NCBI GenBank assembly: GCA_913057945.1
Contig: CAJXOF010000001.1
Coordinates: 310,001-374,000 of the forward strand
Length of the DNA stretch: 64,000 bases
Direction: 5' to 3'
Source of the DNA: an uncultured Hyphomonadaceae bacterium
Lineage (GTDB): Bacteria; Pseudomonadota; Alphaproteobacteria; Caulobacterales; Hyphomonadaceae
A program made the translations under genes and the position numbers. This document shows positions 43,894 to 53,058 of this stretch, one piece after another; within the stretch, counting starts at the first letter, position 1; each line of letters starts with the position of its first letter. The notes below the pieces were generated by a model. That model had not been told where the DNA came from and searched no databases. It saw only the letters and a program-made list of their open reading frames with translations.

Positions 43894-44147
43894 TGGCGGA
43901 AGGCTATGAAATCCCCCTCCATCGCTCGCTGACCGAGCCGATCCTGATGGCGGGCGCACCGCGCACGGCCGCCATCGCCATCGGGACGCTCGCTGCCGCG
44001 GTCGGCCTTGGGCTCCAGCTCTGGATACCGGGCCTCGTGCTCTGGACCGTCGGGCATTCAGCGGCCGTGTTCATGGCGCGGTCTGATCCGGATTTCATGG
44101 CCGTTGCGAGCCGTTCGACGCGCCACAAGGAGCATCTGACATGCTGA
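43893..44147 (+). CDS. trbD: TrbD, VirB3-like membrane protein
   Basis: 84 residues. 'YEIPLHRSLTEPILMAGAPRTAAIAIGTLAAAVGLGLQLWIPGLVLWTVGHSAAVFMARSDPDFM' is the TrbD/VirB3 pattern with two membrane helices. GTG start overlaps the trbC stop; the stop overlaps trbE. Anchors the TrbE ATPase. Confidence 0.92.
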   Translation: MAEGYEIPLHRSLTEPILMAGAPRTAAIAIGTLAAAVGLGLQLWIPGLVLWTVGHSAAVFMARSDPDFMAVASRSTRHKEHLTC

Positions 44148-46606
44148 ACTTGCGTGAATATGCCGACACACCAACGCTTCTCGCCGACTATCTACCATGG
44201 GCCTGTCTCGTTGCGCCGGGCGTCGTCCTCAACAAGGACGGCAGCTTCCAGACGACATTCAAATATCGTGGCCCTGACCTTGAAAGTTCGACCGAGGAAG
44301 AACTCGTCTCGGTTATGGCCCGGGTCAACAATGTCCTGCGCCGGTTTGGCTCAGGCTGGGCGCTCTTCTTCGAGGCGCAGCGCCACGAGGTGCATGACTA
44401 TCCGGAGGCGGAGTTTCCAGATGCGCTGTCCTGGCTCATCGATCAGGAACGCGCGCTGCAAGCCGAAGAAAGCGGCGCCCGGTTCGAGAGTGCCTACTAT
44501 CTAAACCTCCTCTGGCTACCGCCTGCCGATGCGACGGGCCGCGCCGAGAAGGCGCTGATCCAGCGCGCTGAGACCGAAGATGCCGCGACCTGGCGGCACC
44601 GGCTGGAGACGTTCCAGCAGCACGCGGACCGCGTCTTCGATCTCCTTTCCACCTGCCTCGCCGAGATTGGTAAGCTAACTGACGATGAGACGCTGACCTA
44701 TCTCCACTCGACCATCTCGATCAAGCGCCATCCTGTTGTGACGCCTGAGCTGCCGGTCTTCCTCGACGCCGTGCTCGCCGATGAGCCCTTCGCTGGCGGG
44801 CTGGAGCCGATGATCGGTGACGCGCATTTGCGCACGCTGACCATTCTCGGTTTTCCGGCCTCGACCCTGCCGGGCATCCTTGATGAGCTGAACCGGCAGG
44901 GTTTTGCCTATCGCTGGGCAACGCGCTTCATCGCCATGGACAAGGCCGAAGCTGAAAAAGTGCTCGGAAAGAAGCGCCGCCACTGGTTCGCCAAACGCAA
45001 ATCGATCGGCGCGGTCCTGCGCGAGACCCTGTTCAATGAACAGGCGGCCCTCGTAGACAATGACGCCGACAATAAGGCGGGTGATGCCGACGCCGCGCTA
45101 CAGGAACTCGGCTCCGACCTTGTCTCCTATGGCTATGTGACCACAACGATCACTGTCGCCGATCCCGACCGGCGCGTGGTGGACGAACATATCCGCGTGG
45201 CCGAGCGCATCGTGAATGGCCGCGGCTTCACCGCAATCCGCGAGACCCTGAACGCCGTCGATGCCTGGCTCGGGAGCTTGCCCGGTCATCCGTATGCCAA
45301 TGTCCGTCAGCCCATCCTGCACACGCTGAACCTGGCCCATATGGTGCCGCTGTCTGCGGTCTGGGCGGGCGAAGACGCCAATCGACACCTACAAGCCCCT
45401 GCGCTCATCCAGGCACAGACCGACGGCACAACACCGTTCCGCCTAAATCTCCACATTGGCGATGTTGGTCATACGCTTGTCGTCGGTCCCACCGGCGCGG
45501 GCAAGTCCGTGCTCCTGTCCCTGCTCGCCCTGCAATGGAAGCGCTACACAAACGCCCAGGTCTTCATCTTCGACAAGGGCCGGTCCGCGCGCGCTGCAAC
45601 GCTTTGCATGGGCGGCGCGCATATCGACCTTGGCAGTTCGAACGCCCCAAGCCTCCAGCCCCTGAAGGACATCGACACCGAACATGGCGCGAGTTTCGCC
45701 GCTGACTGGCTGACAGGTCTCTGCACAAATGAAGGCGTCAGCATGACGCCGGACCTGAAAGCCCGGCTCTGGGAAGCGATCCAGTCTCTCAGCTCAGCGC
45801 CTGAAAACGAACGCACGCTGACAGGCCTCAGCCTGATGCTGCAGGACGACACGCTCAAATCGGCGCTCCACCCGTTCACGCTGGAAGGCCCGCATGGCCG
45901 CCTTCTCGATGCCGATCAGGAGAGCCTCGCCCTCGCCGATACAGTCTGTTTCGAGATGGAAGAGCTGATGCACGCGAAAGGCGCGGTCGCCCCCGTCATC
46001 ACTTACCTGTTCCACCGACTTGAAGCCCGGTTCACCGGCAAACCAACGCTGCTCATCCTAGATGAAGCCTGGCTGTTCCTCGATGATCCGATGTTCGCGG
46101 CGCGCATTCGCGAATGGCTCAAAACCCTGCGCAAGAAGAACGTGTCTGTCGTGTTCGCAACACAAAGCCTGGCCGACATCGCGAACTCAAGCATCGCGCC
46201 TGCACTCGTCGAGTCCTGTCCGACACGGATCTTCCTCCCGAATGAACGCGCGCAGGAACCGCAATCGAAAGAGACCTATGAGCGCTTCGGACTCAATACC
46301 CGCCAGATCGAACTGATCTCAAGAGCCACGCCGAAGCGCGACTATTATTACCAGTCACCCCTCGGCGCGCGCGTCTTTGATCTGGGACTTGGACCCATCG
46401 CCCTCTCGGTTTGCGGGGCGTCCTCGCCGGAAAATCAGGCCCGCATGGACCGCATCTGGGCCGAGACGGAAGGCGACGGCTTTGCTGCCTGCTGGCTGAT
46501 CGAGAAAGGCCTGCCCTGGGCGGCTGAGCTGCTCACCCGCTGGCCCGGCCATGCGCCTGAAGCCGCCGATCCGATCCAATCAGTCCACGCCATCGCCGCC
46601 GAATAG
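44141..46606 (+). CDS. trbE: TrbE, VirB4-type ATPase
   Basis: 821 residues. Walker A 'TLVVGPTGAGKSVLLSLLAL', Walker B 'PTLLILDEAWLFLDDPMFAARIREWLKTLRKKNVSVVFATQSLADI'. The largest T4SS ATPase, needed for pilus assembly and DNA transfer. Starts 7 bp inside trbD. Intact length for the family. Confidence 0.95.
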   Translation: MLNLREYADTPTLLADYLPWACLVAPGVVLNKDGSFQTTFKYRGPDLESSTEEELVSVMARVNNVLRRFGSGWALFFEAQRHEVHDYPEAEFPDALSWLIDQERALQAEESGARFESAYYLNLLWLPPADATGRAEKALIQRAETEDAATWRHRLETFQQHADRVFDLLSTCLAEIGKLTDDETLTYLHSTISIKRHPVVTPELPVFLDAVLADEPFAGGLEPMIGDAHLRTLTILGFPASTLPGILDELNRQGFAYRWATRFIAMDKAEAEKVLGKKRRHWFAKRKSIGAVLRETLFNEQAALVDNDADNKAGDADAALQELGSDLVSYGYVTTTITVADPDRRVVDEHIRVAERIVNGRGFTAIRETLNAVDAWLGSLPGHPYANVRQPILHTLNLAHMVPLSAVWAGEDANRHLQAPALIQAQTDGTTPFRLNLHIGDVGHTLVVGPTGAGKSVLLSLLALQWKRYTNAQVFIFDKGRSARAATLCMGGAHIDLGSSNAPSLQPLKDIDTEHGASFAADWLTGLCTNEGVSMTPDLKARLWEAIQSLSSAPENERTLTGLSLMLQDDTLKSALHPFTLEGPHGRLLDADQESLALADTVCFEMEELMHAKGAVAPVITYLFHRLEARFTGKPTLLILDEAWLFLDDPMFAARIREWLKTLRKKNVSVVFATQSLADIANSSIAPALVESCPTRIFLPNERAQEPQSKETYERFGLNTRQIELISRATPKRDYYYQSPLGARVFDLGLGPIALSVCGASSPENQARMDRIWAETEGDGFAACWLIEKGLPWAAELLTRWPGHAPEAADPIQSVHAIAAE

Positions 46607-46615
46607 GAGCCCCCG

Positions 46616-47314
46616 ATGAAACGCTTCCTTGCCTCCGCCCTCATTTGCGCCGCGCCGCTCTCCATCCTCATCGCCCCGCCAGCCGCCGCCCAATGGACGG
46701 TCTATGACCCGGCCAATCACATCCAGAACATCTACCAGGCGATCCGGTCGCTTCAGGAAGTGAACCAGCAAATCCAGCAGCTCACCCATGAAATCGAGAT
46801 GCTGGAGAACATGGCGCGCGATCTGGAGGCGCTGCCCGATAGTATCGTCGACGACATATTGCGCCGCATGCGCCGCATCGAGGAGCTGATGCGCGAGGCC
46901 GAAGGCATCGGCTACCGCGTCGAGGAAATCGAGCGCGAGTATGAAGAGGTGTACCCTGAAGACTATGGCAGTGAACCGCCGCGCCAGGCCGTCCTCGTCG
47001 AAGAGGCCCGCGCCCGCTGGCGTCAGTCCCGCACGGCTTACCGGGACAGTCTGACCGTCACGGCGCAGGTCGTCTCCACAGCGCGGGCTGACAGTGACAG
47101 TCTCGGCCGGCTGATCGCCGACAGCCAGTCCGCCGTCGGCAATCTCCAGGTCGCGCAGGCGGGAAACCAGATCGAGGCCCTGCAGACTGAGCAGCTGATG
47201 CAGATGGAAGCCATGATGGCCGCCCATTACCGCGCCGAGGCGCTGGAACGCGCGCGCCAGCTGGCCGAGGCCGAACGCGGCCGCGCCCGCACCCGGGCCT
47301 TCCTCGCAGAGTAG
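46616..47314 (+). CDS. trbJ: TrbJ, periplasmic VirB5-like protein
   Basis: 232 residues. Signal peptide ending 'APPAAAQWTVYDPANHIQN', then almost continuous coiled-coil helix ('SLQEVNQQIQQLTHEIEMLENMARDLEALP', 'MMAAHYRAEALERARQLAEAERGRARTRAFL'). This is the conserved TrbJ start 'VYDPANHxQN' and helical body. No trbK entry-exclusion gene separates it from trbL, unlike many trb operons. Confidence 0.92.
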   Translation: MKRFLASALICAAPLSILIAPPAAAQWTVYDPANHIQNIYQAIRSLQEVNQQIQQLTHEIEMLENMARDLEALPDSIVDDILRRMRRIEELMREAEGIGYRVEEIEREYEEVYPEDYGSEPPRQAVLVEEARARWRQSRTAYRDSLTVTAQVVSTARADSDSLGRLIADSQSAVGNLQVAQAGNQIEALQTEQLMQMEAMMAAHYRAEALERARQLAEAERGRARTRAFLAE

Positions 47315-47320
47315 CGCCCC

Positions 47321-48637
47321 ATGGACGTGATCGACACATTTCTCGCGACCTTTATCGCCTACATTGACAGCGGGTTCGGCCTGCTGGCGGGCGATGTCGC
47401 ATACCTGTCGACCACGCTCATCGCTATCGACATTACGCTGGCAGGCCTGTTCTGGGCGCTCTCCCAGAACACGGACGTGATCGCCGGGCTCCTCAAGAAG
47501 GTGCTCTATGTCGGCTTCTTCGCCTTCATCATTGGCAATTTCTCTCTTCTCGCAGGGATCGTCTTTGACAGTTTCGCGGAGCTTGGCGTGACCGCTGGCG
47601 GCGGGACCATGACCGCCGATGATCTCCTGCGCCCCGGCTTCATCGCCAGTGTCGGTCTCGACGCCGGTCAGCCGCTCTTGGAAGAGATCAGCGACATGCT
47701 GGGGCCAATCTCCTTCTTCCATAACTTCATCATGATCGCGGTGATGTTCATCGCCTGGGCGATCATCATGGTCGCCTTCTTCGTGCTGGCCGTGCAGCTC
47801 TTCATCACGATCCTGGAGTTCAAGCTGACGACGCTCGCCGGGTTCGTGCTCGTGCCGTTTGCGCTCTGGAACAAGACGACGTTCCTGGCTGAACGCGTCC
47901 TCGGCAATGTCATCACCTCGGGCATCAAGCTGATGGTGCTTGCCGTCATTATTGGCATCGGCTCGACGCTCTTCTCATCCGTGACCGATGCGTTCCGTAC
48001 CGGCGATGATGTGACGCTCGCGCAAGTCATGGGCACGGTGCTCGCCGCGATCGTCTTCTTCTGGATGGGCATCTTTGCGCCCGGCATCGCCTCCGGCCTG
48101 ATCACCGGTGCGCCGCAACTCGGCGCGGGTTCCGCCGCAGGCGCGGCCGCCGGTGTCACAGCCGGAACCTATGTCGCCGGGATGGGCGGCCGCGCTGCCG
48201 TCGGCGCCGTCGCGGGCGGGGCGTCCTCCGCCGTCAAGGCCGGCGCCAGCATGGCCGGCGCGGCGCGCACTTCTTATACGCTGGGATCGGTCGCCTCTGG
48301 CGCATCCGGCGCAGCGGGCGTCGCCGCAGGCCTTGCCGGTGTCGCCCGTGCAGGCGGCGACGCTATGCGTCGCACAGCATCGCGCCCGGCTCAAGCCCTC
48401 AGAGACGCCTACCAACGCGGCAGTCAGGGCGCCTGGCGCGCCACCGGCGGGTCTGAGGCCGCGTCCATGCAAAACTCTGCCTCCGGATCATCATCAAGCC
48501 AAAGCCCCGGCTGGGCGCGGCGCATGCAGGCGAGCCAGCGCATGGGACAGGCAGGCCAGATGGCCGCGCACTCCCTGCGCGACGGTGATCGCGGCGCTTC
48601 GGGCGCAAACCCCACCCTCAGAGACAAGGACGACTAG
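47321..48637 (+). CDS. trbL: TrbL, polytopic VirB6-like channel protein
   Basis: 438 residues. 'YIDSGFGLLAGDVAYLSTTLIAIDITLAGLFWAL' and 'LEFKLTTLAGFVLVPFALWNKTTFLAERVLGNVITSGIKLMVLAVIIGIG' are TrbL signatures; at least six membrane helices to residue ~275. The C-terminal ~160 residues are low-complexity Ala/Gly/Ser-rich and probably cytoplasmic or disordered. Confidence 0.93.
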   Translation: MDVIDTFLATFIAYIDSGFGLLAGDVAYLSTTLIAIDITLAGLFWALSQNTDVIAGLLKKVLYVGFFAFIIGNFSLLAGIVFDSFAELGVTAGGGTMTADDLLRPGFIASVGLDAGQPLLEEISDMLGPISFFHNFIMIAVMFIAWAIIMVAFFVLAVQLFITILEFKLTTLAGFVLVPFALWNKTTFLAERVLGNVITSGIKLMVLAVIIGIGSTLFSSVTDAFRTGDDVTLAQVMGTVLAAIVFFWMGIFAPGIASGLITGAPQLGAGSAAGAAAGVTAGTYVAGMGGRAAVGAVAGGASSAVKAGASMAGAARTSYTLGSVASGASGAAGVAAGLAGVARAGGDAMRRTASRPAQALRDAYQRGSQGAWRATGGSEAASMQNSASGSSSSQSPGWARRMQASQRMGQAGQMAAHSLRDGDRGASGANPTLRDKDD

Positions 48638-48640
48638 ACG

Positions 48641-48841
48641 ATGGCTTTCAGGCGATCCTCCTCCAGCTATGGACCAAGCCCGTTTCCCGAAACGCCTTAC
48701 CAGAAGGCGGGCCAGATCTGGGAGTTCGCAGCCGGTTTGCCGCAGGCAAAACAATCCATCCGGGGGATGGATTGTAGGCGAAGAACGCCGCGGCAGCGGC
48801 CCGCAGGCTCCCGCTTCAACCCAACAAGACAGGAGGTCTGA
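48641..48841 (+). pseudogene. Truncated extra copy of the trbF 5' end
   Basis: The first 27 codons, from MAFRRSSSSYGPSPFPETPY to QKAGQIW, match trbF at 48845 nearly residue for residue, but the nucleotide sequences differ at many third positions. After that the frame becomes unrelated (through the palindrome at 48751-48775) and stops. It is the stump of a diverged second trbF, not a fresh tandem duplication; replacement of the operon's trbF by a relative is the likeliest origin. Confidence 0.75.
48751..48775. repeat. Perfect 11-bp palindrome in the trbF remnant
   Basis: acaatccatcc-ggg-ggatggattgt, 11-bp arms with a 3-nt loop, flanked by GC-rich smaller inverted repeats. No T-run follows, so it is not an ordinary terminator; it may be a REP-like insert or mark the recombination join. 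Confidence 0.6.
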
Positions 48842-48844
48842 TCT

Positions 48845-49537
48845 ATGGCGTTCAAGCGTTCATCTTCAAGCTACGGCCGCAGCCCGTTCCCCGAGACGCC
48901 ATATCAGAAGGCCGGACAGGTCTGGGATGAAAGAATAGGCTCCGCCCGCGTGCAGGCGAAGAACTGGCGGCTCATGGCGCTCGGCTGTCTCGGGCTCTGC
49001 TTCGTCACCTCCGGCGCGCTGGTCTGGCGCTCGATGCAATCCACCGTCACGCCCTATGTGGTCGAAGTCGATGAGACGGGTGCGGCCCGCGCTGTGGCTC
49101 CGGCCACGACAAGCTACACGCCGACCGATGCCCAGATCGCCCATCACCTTGCGAACTTCATAGAACATGTCCGGGGGCTTTCCGTTGACCCTGTCGTCGT
49201 CCGCGAGAACTGGCTGCGCGCCTATGACTTCGTGACCGACCGCGCCGCCACCACGCTCAACGAATACGCCTCCGCCAATGATCCTTTCGCCGATGTCGGG
49301 CGCAAATCCCGCACCGTGGACGTGGTCAGCGTGGTTCGCGTCTCGGAGGACAGCTTCCAGGCCCGCTGGATCGAGAAGACCTATGAGAATGGTGCGCTCG
49401 TCAGCGCCCAAAGGTTCACCGGCAATTTCACAATCATCACCCAGCCGCCGACGGATGCAGAGACCCTGCGCGCCAATCCGCTCGGCCTTTATGTCCATGC
49501 CCTGAACTGGGGTCAGGACCTCGTTACAGGAGAATGA
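48845..49537 (+). CDS. trbF: TrbF, VirB8-like protein
   Basis: 230 residues. 'SPFPETPYQKAGQVWDERIGSARVQAKNWRLMALGCLGLCFVTSGALVWRSMQSTVTPYVVEVDETG' is the standard TrbF N-terminus with one membrane helix; the periplasmic VirB8 fold follows ('FVTDRAATTLNEYASANDPF', 'WIEKTYENGALVSAQRFTGNFTI'). Strong GGAGG ribosome site. Assembles the inner-membrane channel complex. Confidence 0.95.
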   Translation: MAFKRSSSSYGRSPFPETPYQKAGQVWDERIGSARVQAKNWRLMALGCLGLCFVTSGALVWRSMQSTVTPYVVEVDETGAARAVAPATTSYTPTDAQIAHHLANFIEHVRGLSVDPVVVRENWLRAYDFVTDRAATTLNEYASANDPFADVGRKSRTVDVVSVVRVSEDSFQARWIEKTYENGALVSAQRFTGNFTIITQPPTDAETLRANPLGLYVHALNWGQDLVTGE

Positions 49538-49542
49538 TCCCC

Positions 49543-50580
49543 ATGCTTCGTATTCTGCTTGCCACTTCGGCCCTCGCACTTACCACGGCCTGCGCCACGA
49601 CCGAGCTTGAACCTATCGATGCGAGCGCCTTTGTCGCGGCCAAGCCCGTCGAGGATAGGACCGACTATCCGGTGGAGATCGTCGAAACCGCCGTCGCGCT
49701 GCCGCTGCCCGGCCAGATGATGCCCATCGGCGCGCGTGTCACCACCAATGCCGATGGCAGCGTGACGCGGACCTACACAAGGACGATATCGCGTCCCTCA
49801 GTGTCACCGGCTGAAGCCATCAGACAGGGCCGCACCGGCGCGCTTATCGAACCTTCGGTCGATGGCTATGTGAACGCGATCCAGGTCTATCCCTATACAG
49901 AAGGCGCGCTCTACCGGCTCTATGCCAGCCCCGGACAGGTTTCGGACATTGCCCTGCAGCCGGGCGAGGAACTGGTCTCGGTCTCGGCAGGCGACACGGT
50001 CCGCTGGGTCGTGGGCGATACGATCTCCGGCTCTGGAAACACTTCCCGCGCGCATGTGCTGGTCAAACCGATTTCCTCCGGCATTCGCACCAATCTGATG
50101 ATCGCCACGGACCGGCGCACCTATCATCTGGAACTTGAAAGCACGGACGGCGGCTATATGGCCGCTCTGTCCTGGCGCTACCCCGCGGATGAACTCGCAG
50201 GCCTCACTGCCCGCAATGAGCGCGCGATCGCACGGGACGCGGGAAGCATTGAGCGCGGCCTGACGCTGGAAGGCCTGAACTTCGACTATCGCCTCTCCGG
50301 CGACAGTCCGGACTGGAAGCCTGTCCGCGTCTTTGATGATGGCCGTCAGGTCTTCATCCAGATGCCGGAGGACATCGCCACAACCGACATGCCGCCGCTT
50401 TTCGTGCTCGGCACGGACGGTGATGCGGAACTGGTGAACTACCGTGTGCGCGGCAATTATTATGTCGTGGACCGGCTGTTCCGTGCGGCCGAGTTGCGCC
50501 TCGGCGAGCGGAACCAGACCGTGGTGCGAATCTCACGCAACGAGCGGCGCTCGCCGCTGGCTGGCCTGTTCGGGAACTGA
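49543..50580 (+). CDS. trbG: TrbG, VirB9-like lipoprotein
   Basis: 345 residues from ATG 49543, preferred over ATG 49534 for ribosome-site spacing. Signal with lipobox 'TTACA'. Conserved blocks 'VNAIQVYPYTEGALYRLYASPGQVSDIALQPGEELVSVSAGDTVRWVVGDT' and 'HVLVKPISSGIRTNLMIATDRRTYHLELESTDGGYMAALSWRYP' are TrbG/VirB9 hallmarks. Part of the outer-membrane core complex with TrbI. Confidence 0.95.
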   Translation: MLRILLATSALALTTACATTELEPIDASAFVAAKPVEDRTDYPVEIVETAVALPLPGQMMPIGARVTTNADGSVTRTYTRTISRPSVSPAEAIRQGRTGALIEPSVDGYVNAIQVYPYTEGALYRLYASPGQVSDIALQPGEELVSVSAGDTVRWVVGDTISGSGNTSRAHVLVKPISSGIRTNLMIATDRRTYHLELESTDGGYMAALSWRYPADELAGLTARNERAIARDAGSIERGLTLEGLNFDYRLSGDSPDWKPVRVFDDGRQVFIQMPEDIATTDMPPLFVLGTDGDAELVNYRVRGNYYVVDRLFRAAELRLGERNQTVVRISRNERRSPLAGLFGN

Positions 50581-50584
50581 GCCG

Positions 50585-51862
50585 ATGTCCGAGCCCATTC
50601 CCTTCGACGAACATGCCGAGCGGCTGAAGATCCGCTCCAGCCCGAAGCCGGTGACGCGGATCAATCGCAAAGTATTGATGGTCGGCGCAGGCCTCGGCGT
50701 GCTCGCCCTGTTCGCAGCCATGAGCGTTGCCCTCAAACCGCCAACCGCTATCGATCCGGATGCCCGTCGCGAGCTCTACAACACGACGAACACGCGCAAG
50801 CCCGAAGGTCTCTCAACGCTTCCGACCAGCTATAGCGACATCACATCCGTCGAGGACCGCGTCACGCGTCTTGGCCCACCGCTTTCGGGCGATCTCGGCG
50901 CGACCATGCTGCGCGCCGAACGCGAGCTCGGTATCGAACCGGAATATGTGACCCGGTTCGAGGATGACTTTCGCCCGAACCCAGCCGACGAGGCCGAACG
51001 TGCAAGGCGCATGCGCGAGGCCGCCCTTGCCGATGAAGCCGCCCGCGCACCGGTCTTTTTCCGACTCGATTCTCAGAGCGGCACGGCAAGCACCACCGAC
51101 ACCCGTCCTGCTTATCGAGACCCCGCGCTTGATCTGGGTTCTGAGCTTCTGGCGCTCGCCGCTCTGCCGCAAGGCGCACGGTCCGCTTTCGGACAGCCTA
51201 TCGATACAAATCTCCAGTCCCGCAAGCTCGCCTTTACGAGCGAAGGACCAGCAAGCGACATCTACAATCCACACGGCGTGGAAGACCCTGCCTCGCCGTA
51301 TCAGGTCATGGCTGGCACGCTCATTCCGGCTTCAATGGTCACGGGCATCAACTCAGACCTGCCGGGCACGATCGTCGCGCAGCTCACCCAGCCCGTCTAT
51401 GACACCGTCACCGGCCAATACCTCCTCATCCCGCAGGGCTCGCGCCTGATCGGGCGCTACCAGTCGGAAGTCTCTTTCGGGCAGGACCGCGCACTCGTGA
51501 CCTGGGACCGGATCATCTTCCCGGACGGGTCGTCGATTGTGATTTCCGCGCCAGGCGCTGATGCGCAAGGCTTTGCGGGTCTCTCGGATCGAACCGATCA
51601 TCATTGGGACCGCGTGTTCATCGCAGCAGGCCTCGCCACCATTCTCGGCGTCGGCGCAGAACTCGGTGCAGACGGTGACGGCGATCTCGAACGCGCGATC
51701 CGACGCGGCACGACCGACACCGTCAACCAGGCCGGCCAGCGCGTCGTCGAACGCAACCTTGGCATTCAGCCGACGGTCCGTGTGCGGCCGGGCTGGCCCG
51801 TGCGCGTGGTCGTCACCCGCGACCTCATCCTCAGACCCCATCCACAAGGAACAAGCAGATGA
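50585..51862 (+). CDS. trbI: TrbI, VirB10-like protein
   Basis: 425 residues from ATG 50585, 4 bp after trbG; a longer frame overlaps trbG without support. One membrane helix ('VLMVGAGLGVLALFAAMSVAL'), a proline/charged linker, and the VirB10 beta-barrel 'YQVMAGTLIPASMVTGINSDLPGTIVAQLTQPVYDTVTGQYLLIPQGSRLIGRYQS'. Spans the envelope and gates the channel. Confidence 0.95.
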   Translation: MSEPIPFDEHAERLKIRSSPKPVTRINRKVLMVGAGLGVLALFAAMSVALKPPTAIDPDARRELYNTTNTRKPEGLSTLPTSYSDITSVEDRVTRLGPPLSGDLGATMLRAERELGIEPEYVTRFEDDFRPNPADEAERARRMREAALADEAARAPVFFRLDSQSGTASTTDTRPAYRDPALDLGSELLALAALPQGARSAFGQPIDTNLQSRKLAFTSEGPASDIYNPHGVEDPASPYQVMAGTLIPASMVTGINSDLPGTIVAQLTQPVYDTVTGQYLLIPQGSRLIGRYQSEVSFGQDRALVTWDRIIFPDGSSIVISAPGADAQGFAGLSDRTDHHWDRVFIAAGLATILGVGAELGADGDGDLERAIRRGTTDTVNQAGQRVVERNLGIQPTVRVRPGWPVRVVVTRDLILRPHPQGTSR

Positions 51863-52095
51863 CCCTACGCCTTGGACAGTTACCCGATCGCACCCCGGTG
51901 CGTATGAGCCTCTCGGTCGATCCCGACCTCGCCAGCGCCCTCAGCGACTATGCCGAAATCTACCGGCAAACCTATGGCGCGGAGGAAAAGCCCGAAGCGC
52001 TCATCCCCGCCATGATCGAAAGCTTCCTGGCGTCAGATGCCGGGTTCAAACGGGCGCGCCGCGCCCTTCATTCCAACGCCAGCAAAGGAGACTAA
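51859..52095 (+). CDS. DUF2274 family protein
   Basis: 78 residues. 'LRLGQLPDRTPVRMSLSVDPDLASALSDYAEIYRQTYG' followed by 'LIPAMIESFLASDAGFKRARR' is the DUF2274 pattern, a small RHH-like protein that nearly always follows trbI in alphaproteobacterial ICEs. Start overlaps the trbI stop by 4 bp. Function unknown, possibly DNA binding. Confidence 0.85.
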   Translation: MTLRLGQLPDRTPVRMSLSVDPDLASALSDYAEIYRQTYGAEEKPEALIPAMIESFLASDAGFKRARRALHSNASKGD

Positions 52096-52098
52096 CCC

Positions 52099-52413
52099 AT
52101 GGCGCAGATCGGCACGTTCACCCTGAAAGATGGCAGCTATACCGGCACCATCCGTACCATGACCATCAACGTCAAAGCACAGCTTGTCCCGAACAGTGAC
52201 AAGGCATCAGATGGCGCACCCGACTTCCGGCTCTATGCCGGCGGGGCCGAACTCGGTGCGGCCTGGCGTCAGGAAAGCAAGGACGGCGAAACCCCGTACC
52301 TCGCCGTCAAGCTCGACGATCCAAGCTTTGCCAGCCCCGTGCGCGCCGCCTTCTTCGAGAATGAAAAGGACGGCACCGGCGTCATGGTCTGGAACCGGAC
52401 GAAGACCAACTAG
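52099..52413 (+). CDS. DUF736 family protein (trb-operon copy)
   Basis: 104 residues. 'IGTFTLKDGSYTGTIRTMTINVKAQLVP' then 'DFRLYAGGAELGAAWRQESKDGETPYLAVKLDDPSFASPVRAAFF'. Same family as 24376-24699 but well diverged. Four bp after DUF2274, so it belongs to the trb transcript. Function unknown. Confidence 0.87.
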   Translation: MAQIGTFTLKDGSYTGTIRTMTINVKAQLVPNSDKASDGAPDFRLYAGGAELGAAWRQESKDGETPYLAVKLDDPSFASPVRAAFFENEKDGTGVMVWNRTKTN

Positions 52414-52432
52414 CAAAGGGTCTGGCGCCCCA

Positions 52433-52630
52433 ATGAGCCTCAGCCTGCATGATCTTGAAAAAGGCCGCCGCATTGCGGCGCTCGTCGTGCGCCATTGCGG
52501 TGAGAAGTATTTTCCCCTGTTCGACCGGTTCGACCGGGAAGTCCGCGAGCGGGCCTCGGCGGCCGACCGGATCGAGGACGCCATCGGCGCGAACATGCCC
52601 GCTCGGCCGAGAAAGCGAGGGCGCTCTTGA
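52433..52630 (+). CDS. Small basic protein ending the trb operon
   Basis: 65 residues from ATG 52433: 'SLHDLEKGRRIAALVVRHCGEKYFPLFDRFDREVRERASAADRIEDAI' and a basic tail 'RPRKRGRS'. The helical 'FDRFDREVRER' segment and position 19 bp after DUF736 fit a genuine co-transcribed gene of this ICE family. I know no function. Confidence 0.6.
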   Translation: MSLSLHDLEKGRRIAALVVRHCGEKYFPLFDRFDREVRERASAADRIEDAIGANMPARPRKRGRS

Positions 52631-52655
52631 TTTCCTCAGAAAGAACCGCTATATA
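52627..52655 (+). promoter_or_regulatory. Sigma-70-like promoter of the RES/Xre module
   Basis: TTGATT (52627-52632), 17-bp spacer, TATATA (52650-52655), 25 bp before the antitoxin ATG. It gives the toxin-antitoxin pair its own promoter independent of trb, and is close to consensus, unlike most neighbours. Confidence 0.7.
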
Positions 52656-52680
52656 TCCCTTCAGTGGAAAGGATCGCTCA

Positions 52681-53058
52681 ATGTCCCAAACAGCAGCCAT
52701 CGACGCACAGGAACGGGCACGGGTGATGACCATGGCCGTGGTCCGGGCCGCTGAAAAGCTTGGTCTTTCCGGGAAGGACATGGCCCTGATTTTGGGGGTT
52801 TCGGAACCGACCGTGTCGCGGATGCGCAAGGATGAGTTCCGGCTGGAGGAAGGCACCAAGCCGTTTGAACTGGGAGCGCTGTTCGTTCGCCTGTTCCGGT
52901 CGCTTGATGCGATCACCGGCGGCGACGGCAAGGTGGCCAACGCCTGGCTACGCAATGAAAACCGGGCGCTTGGCGGTCGTCCACTCGATCAGATCAAGAC
53001 GATTACAGGACTGACCCATGGCCTTGCCTATCTGGATTCCAGACGCGCTCCGCTCTGA
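52681..53058 (+). CDS. Xre/MbcA/ParS-type antitoxin
   Basis: 125 residues from ATG 52681, behind the promoter at 52627-52655. N-terminal Xre-like HTH ('AAEKLGLSGKDMALILGVSEPTVSRMRKDEF') and C-terminal toxin-binding domain with 'LFRSLDAITGGDGKVANAWLRNENRALGGRPLDQI', the DUF2384/MbcA pattern. Its 3' end overlaps the RES toxin start by 41 bp, typical of the RES-Xre class. Should repress its own promoter and neutralise the toxin. Confidence 0.9.
   Translation: MSQTAAIDAQERARVMTMAVVRAAEKLGLSGKDMALILGVSEPTVSRMRKDEFRLEEGTKPFELGALFVRLFRSLDAITGGDGKVANAWLRNENRALGGRPLDQIKTITGLTHGLAYLDSRRAPL

Noticed and set aside
46580..47722. 380-codon leftward open frame
   Set aside because: Antisense to trbJ and trbL, which match their families throughout; a high-GC shadow frame.
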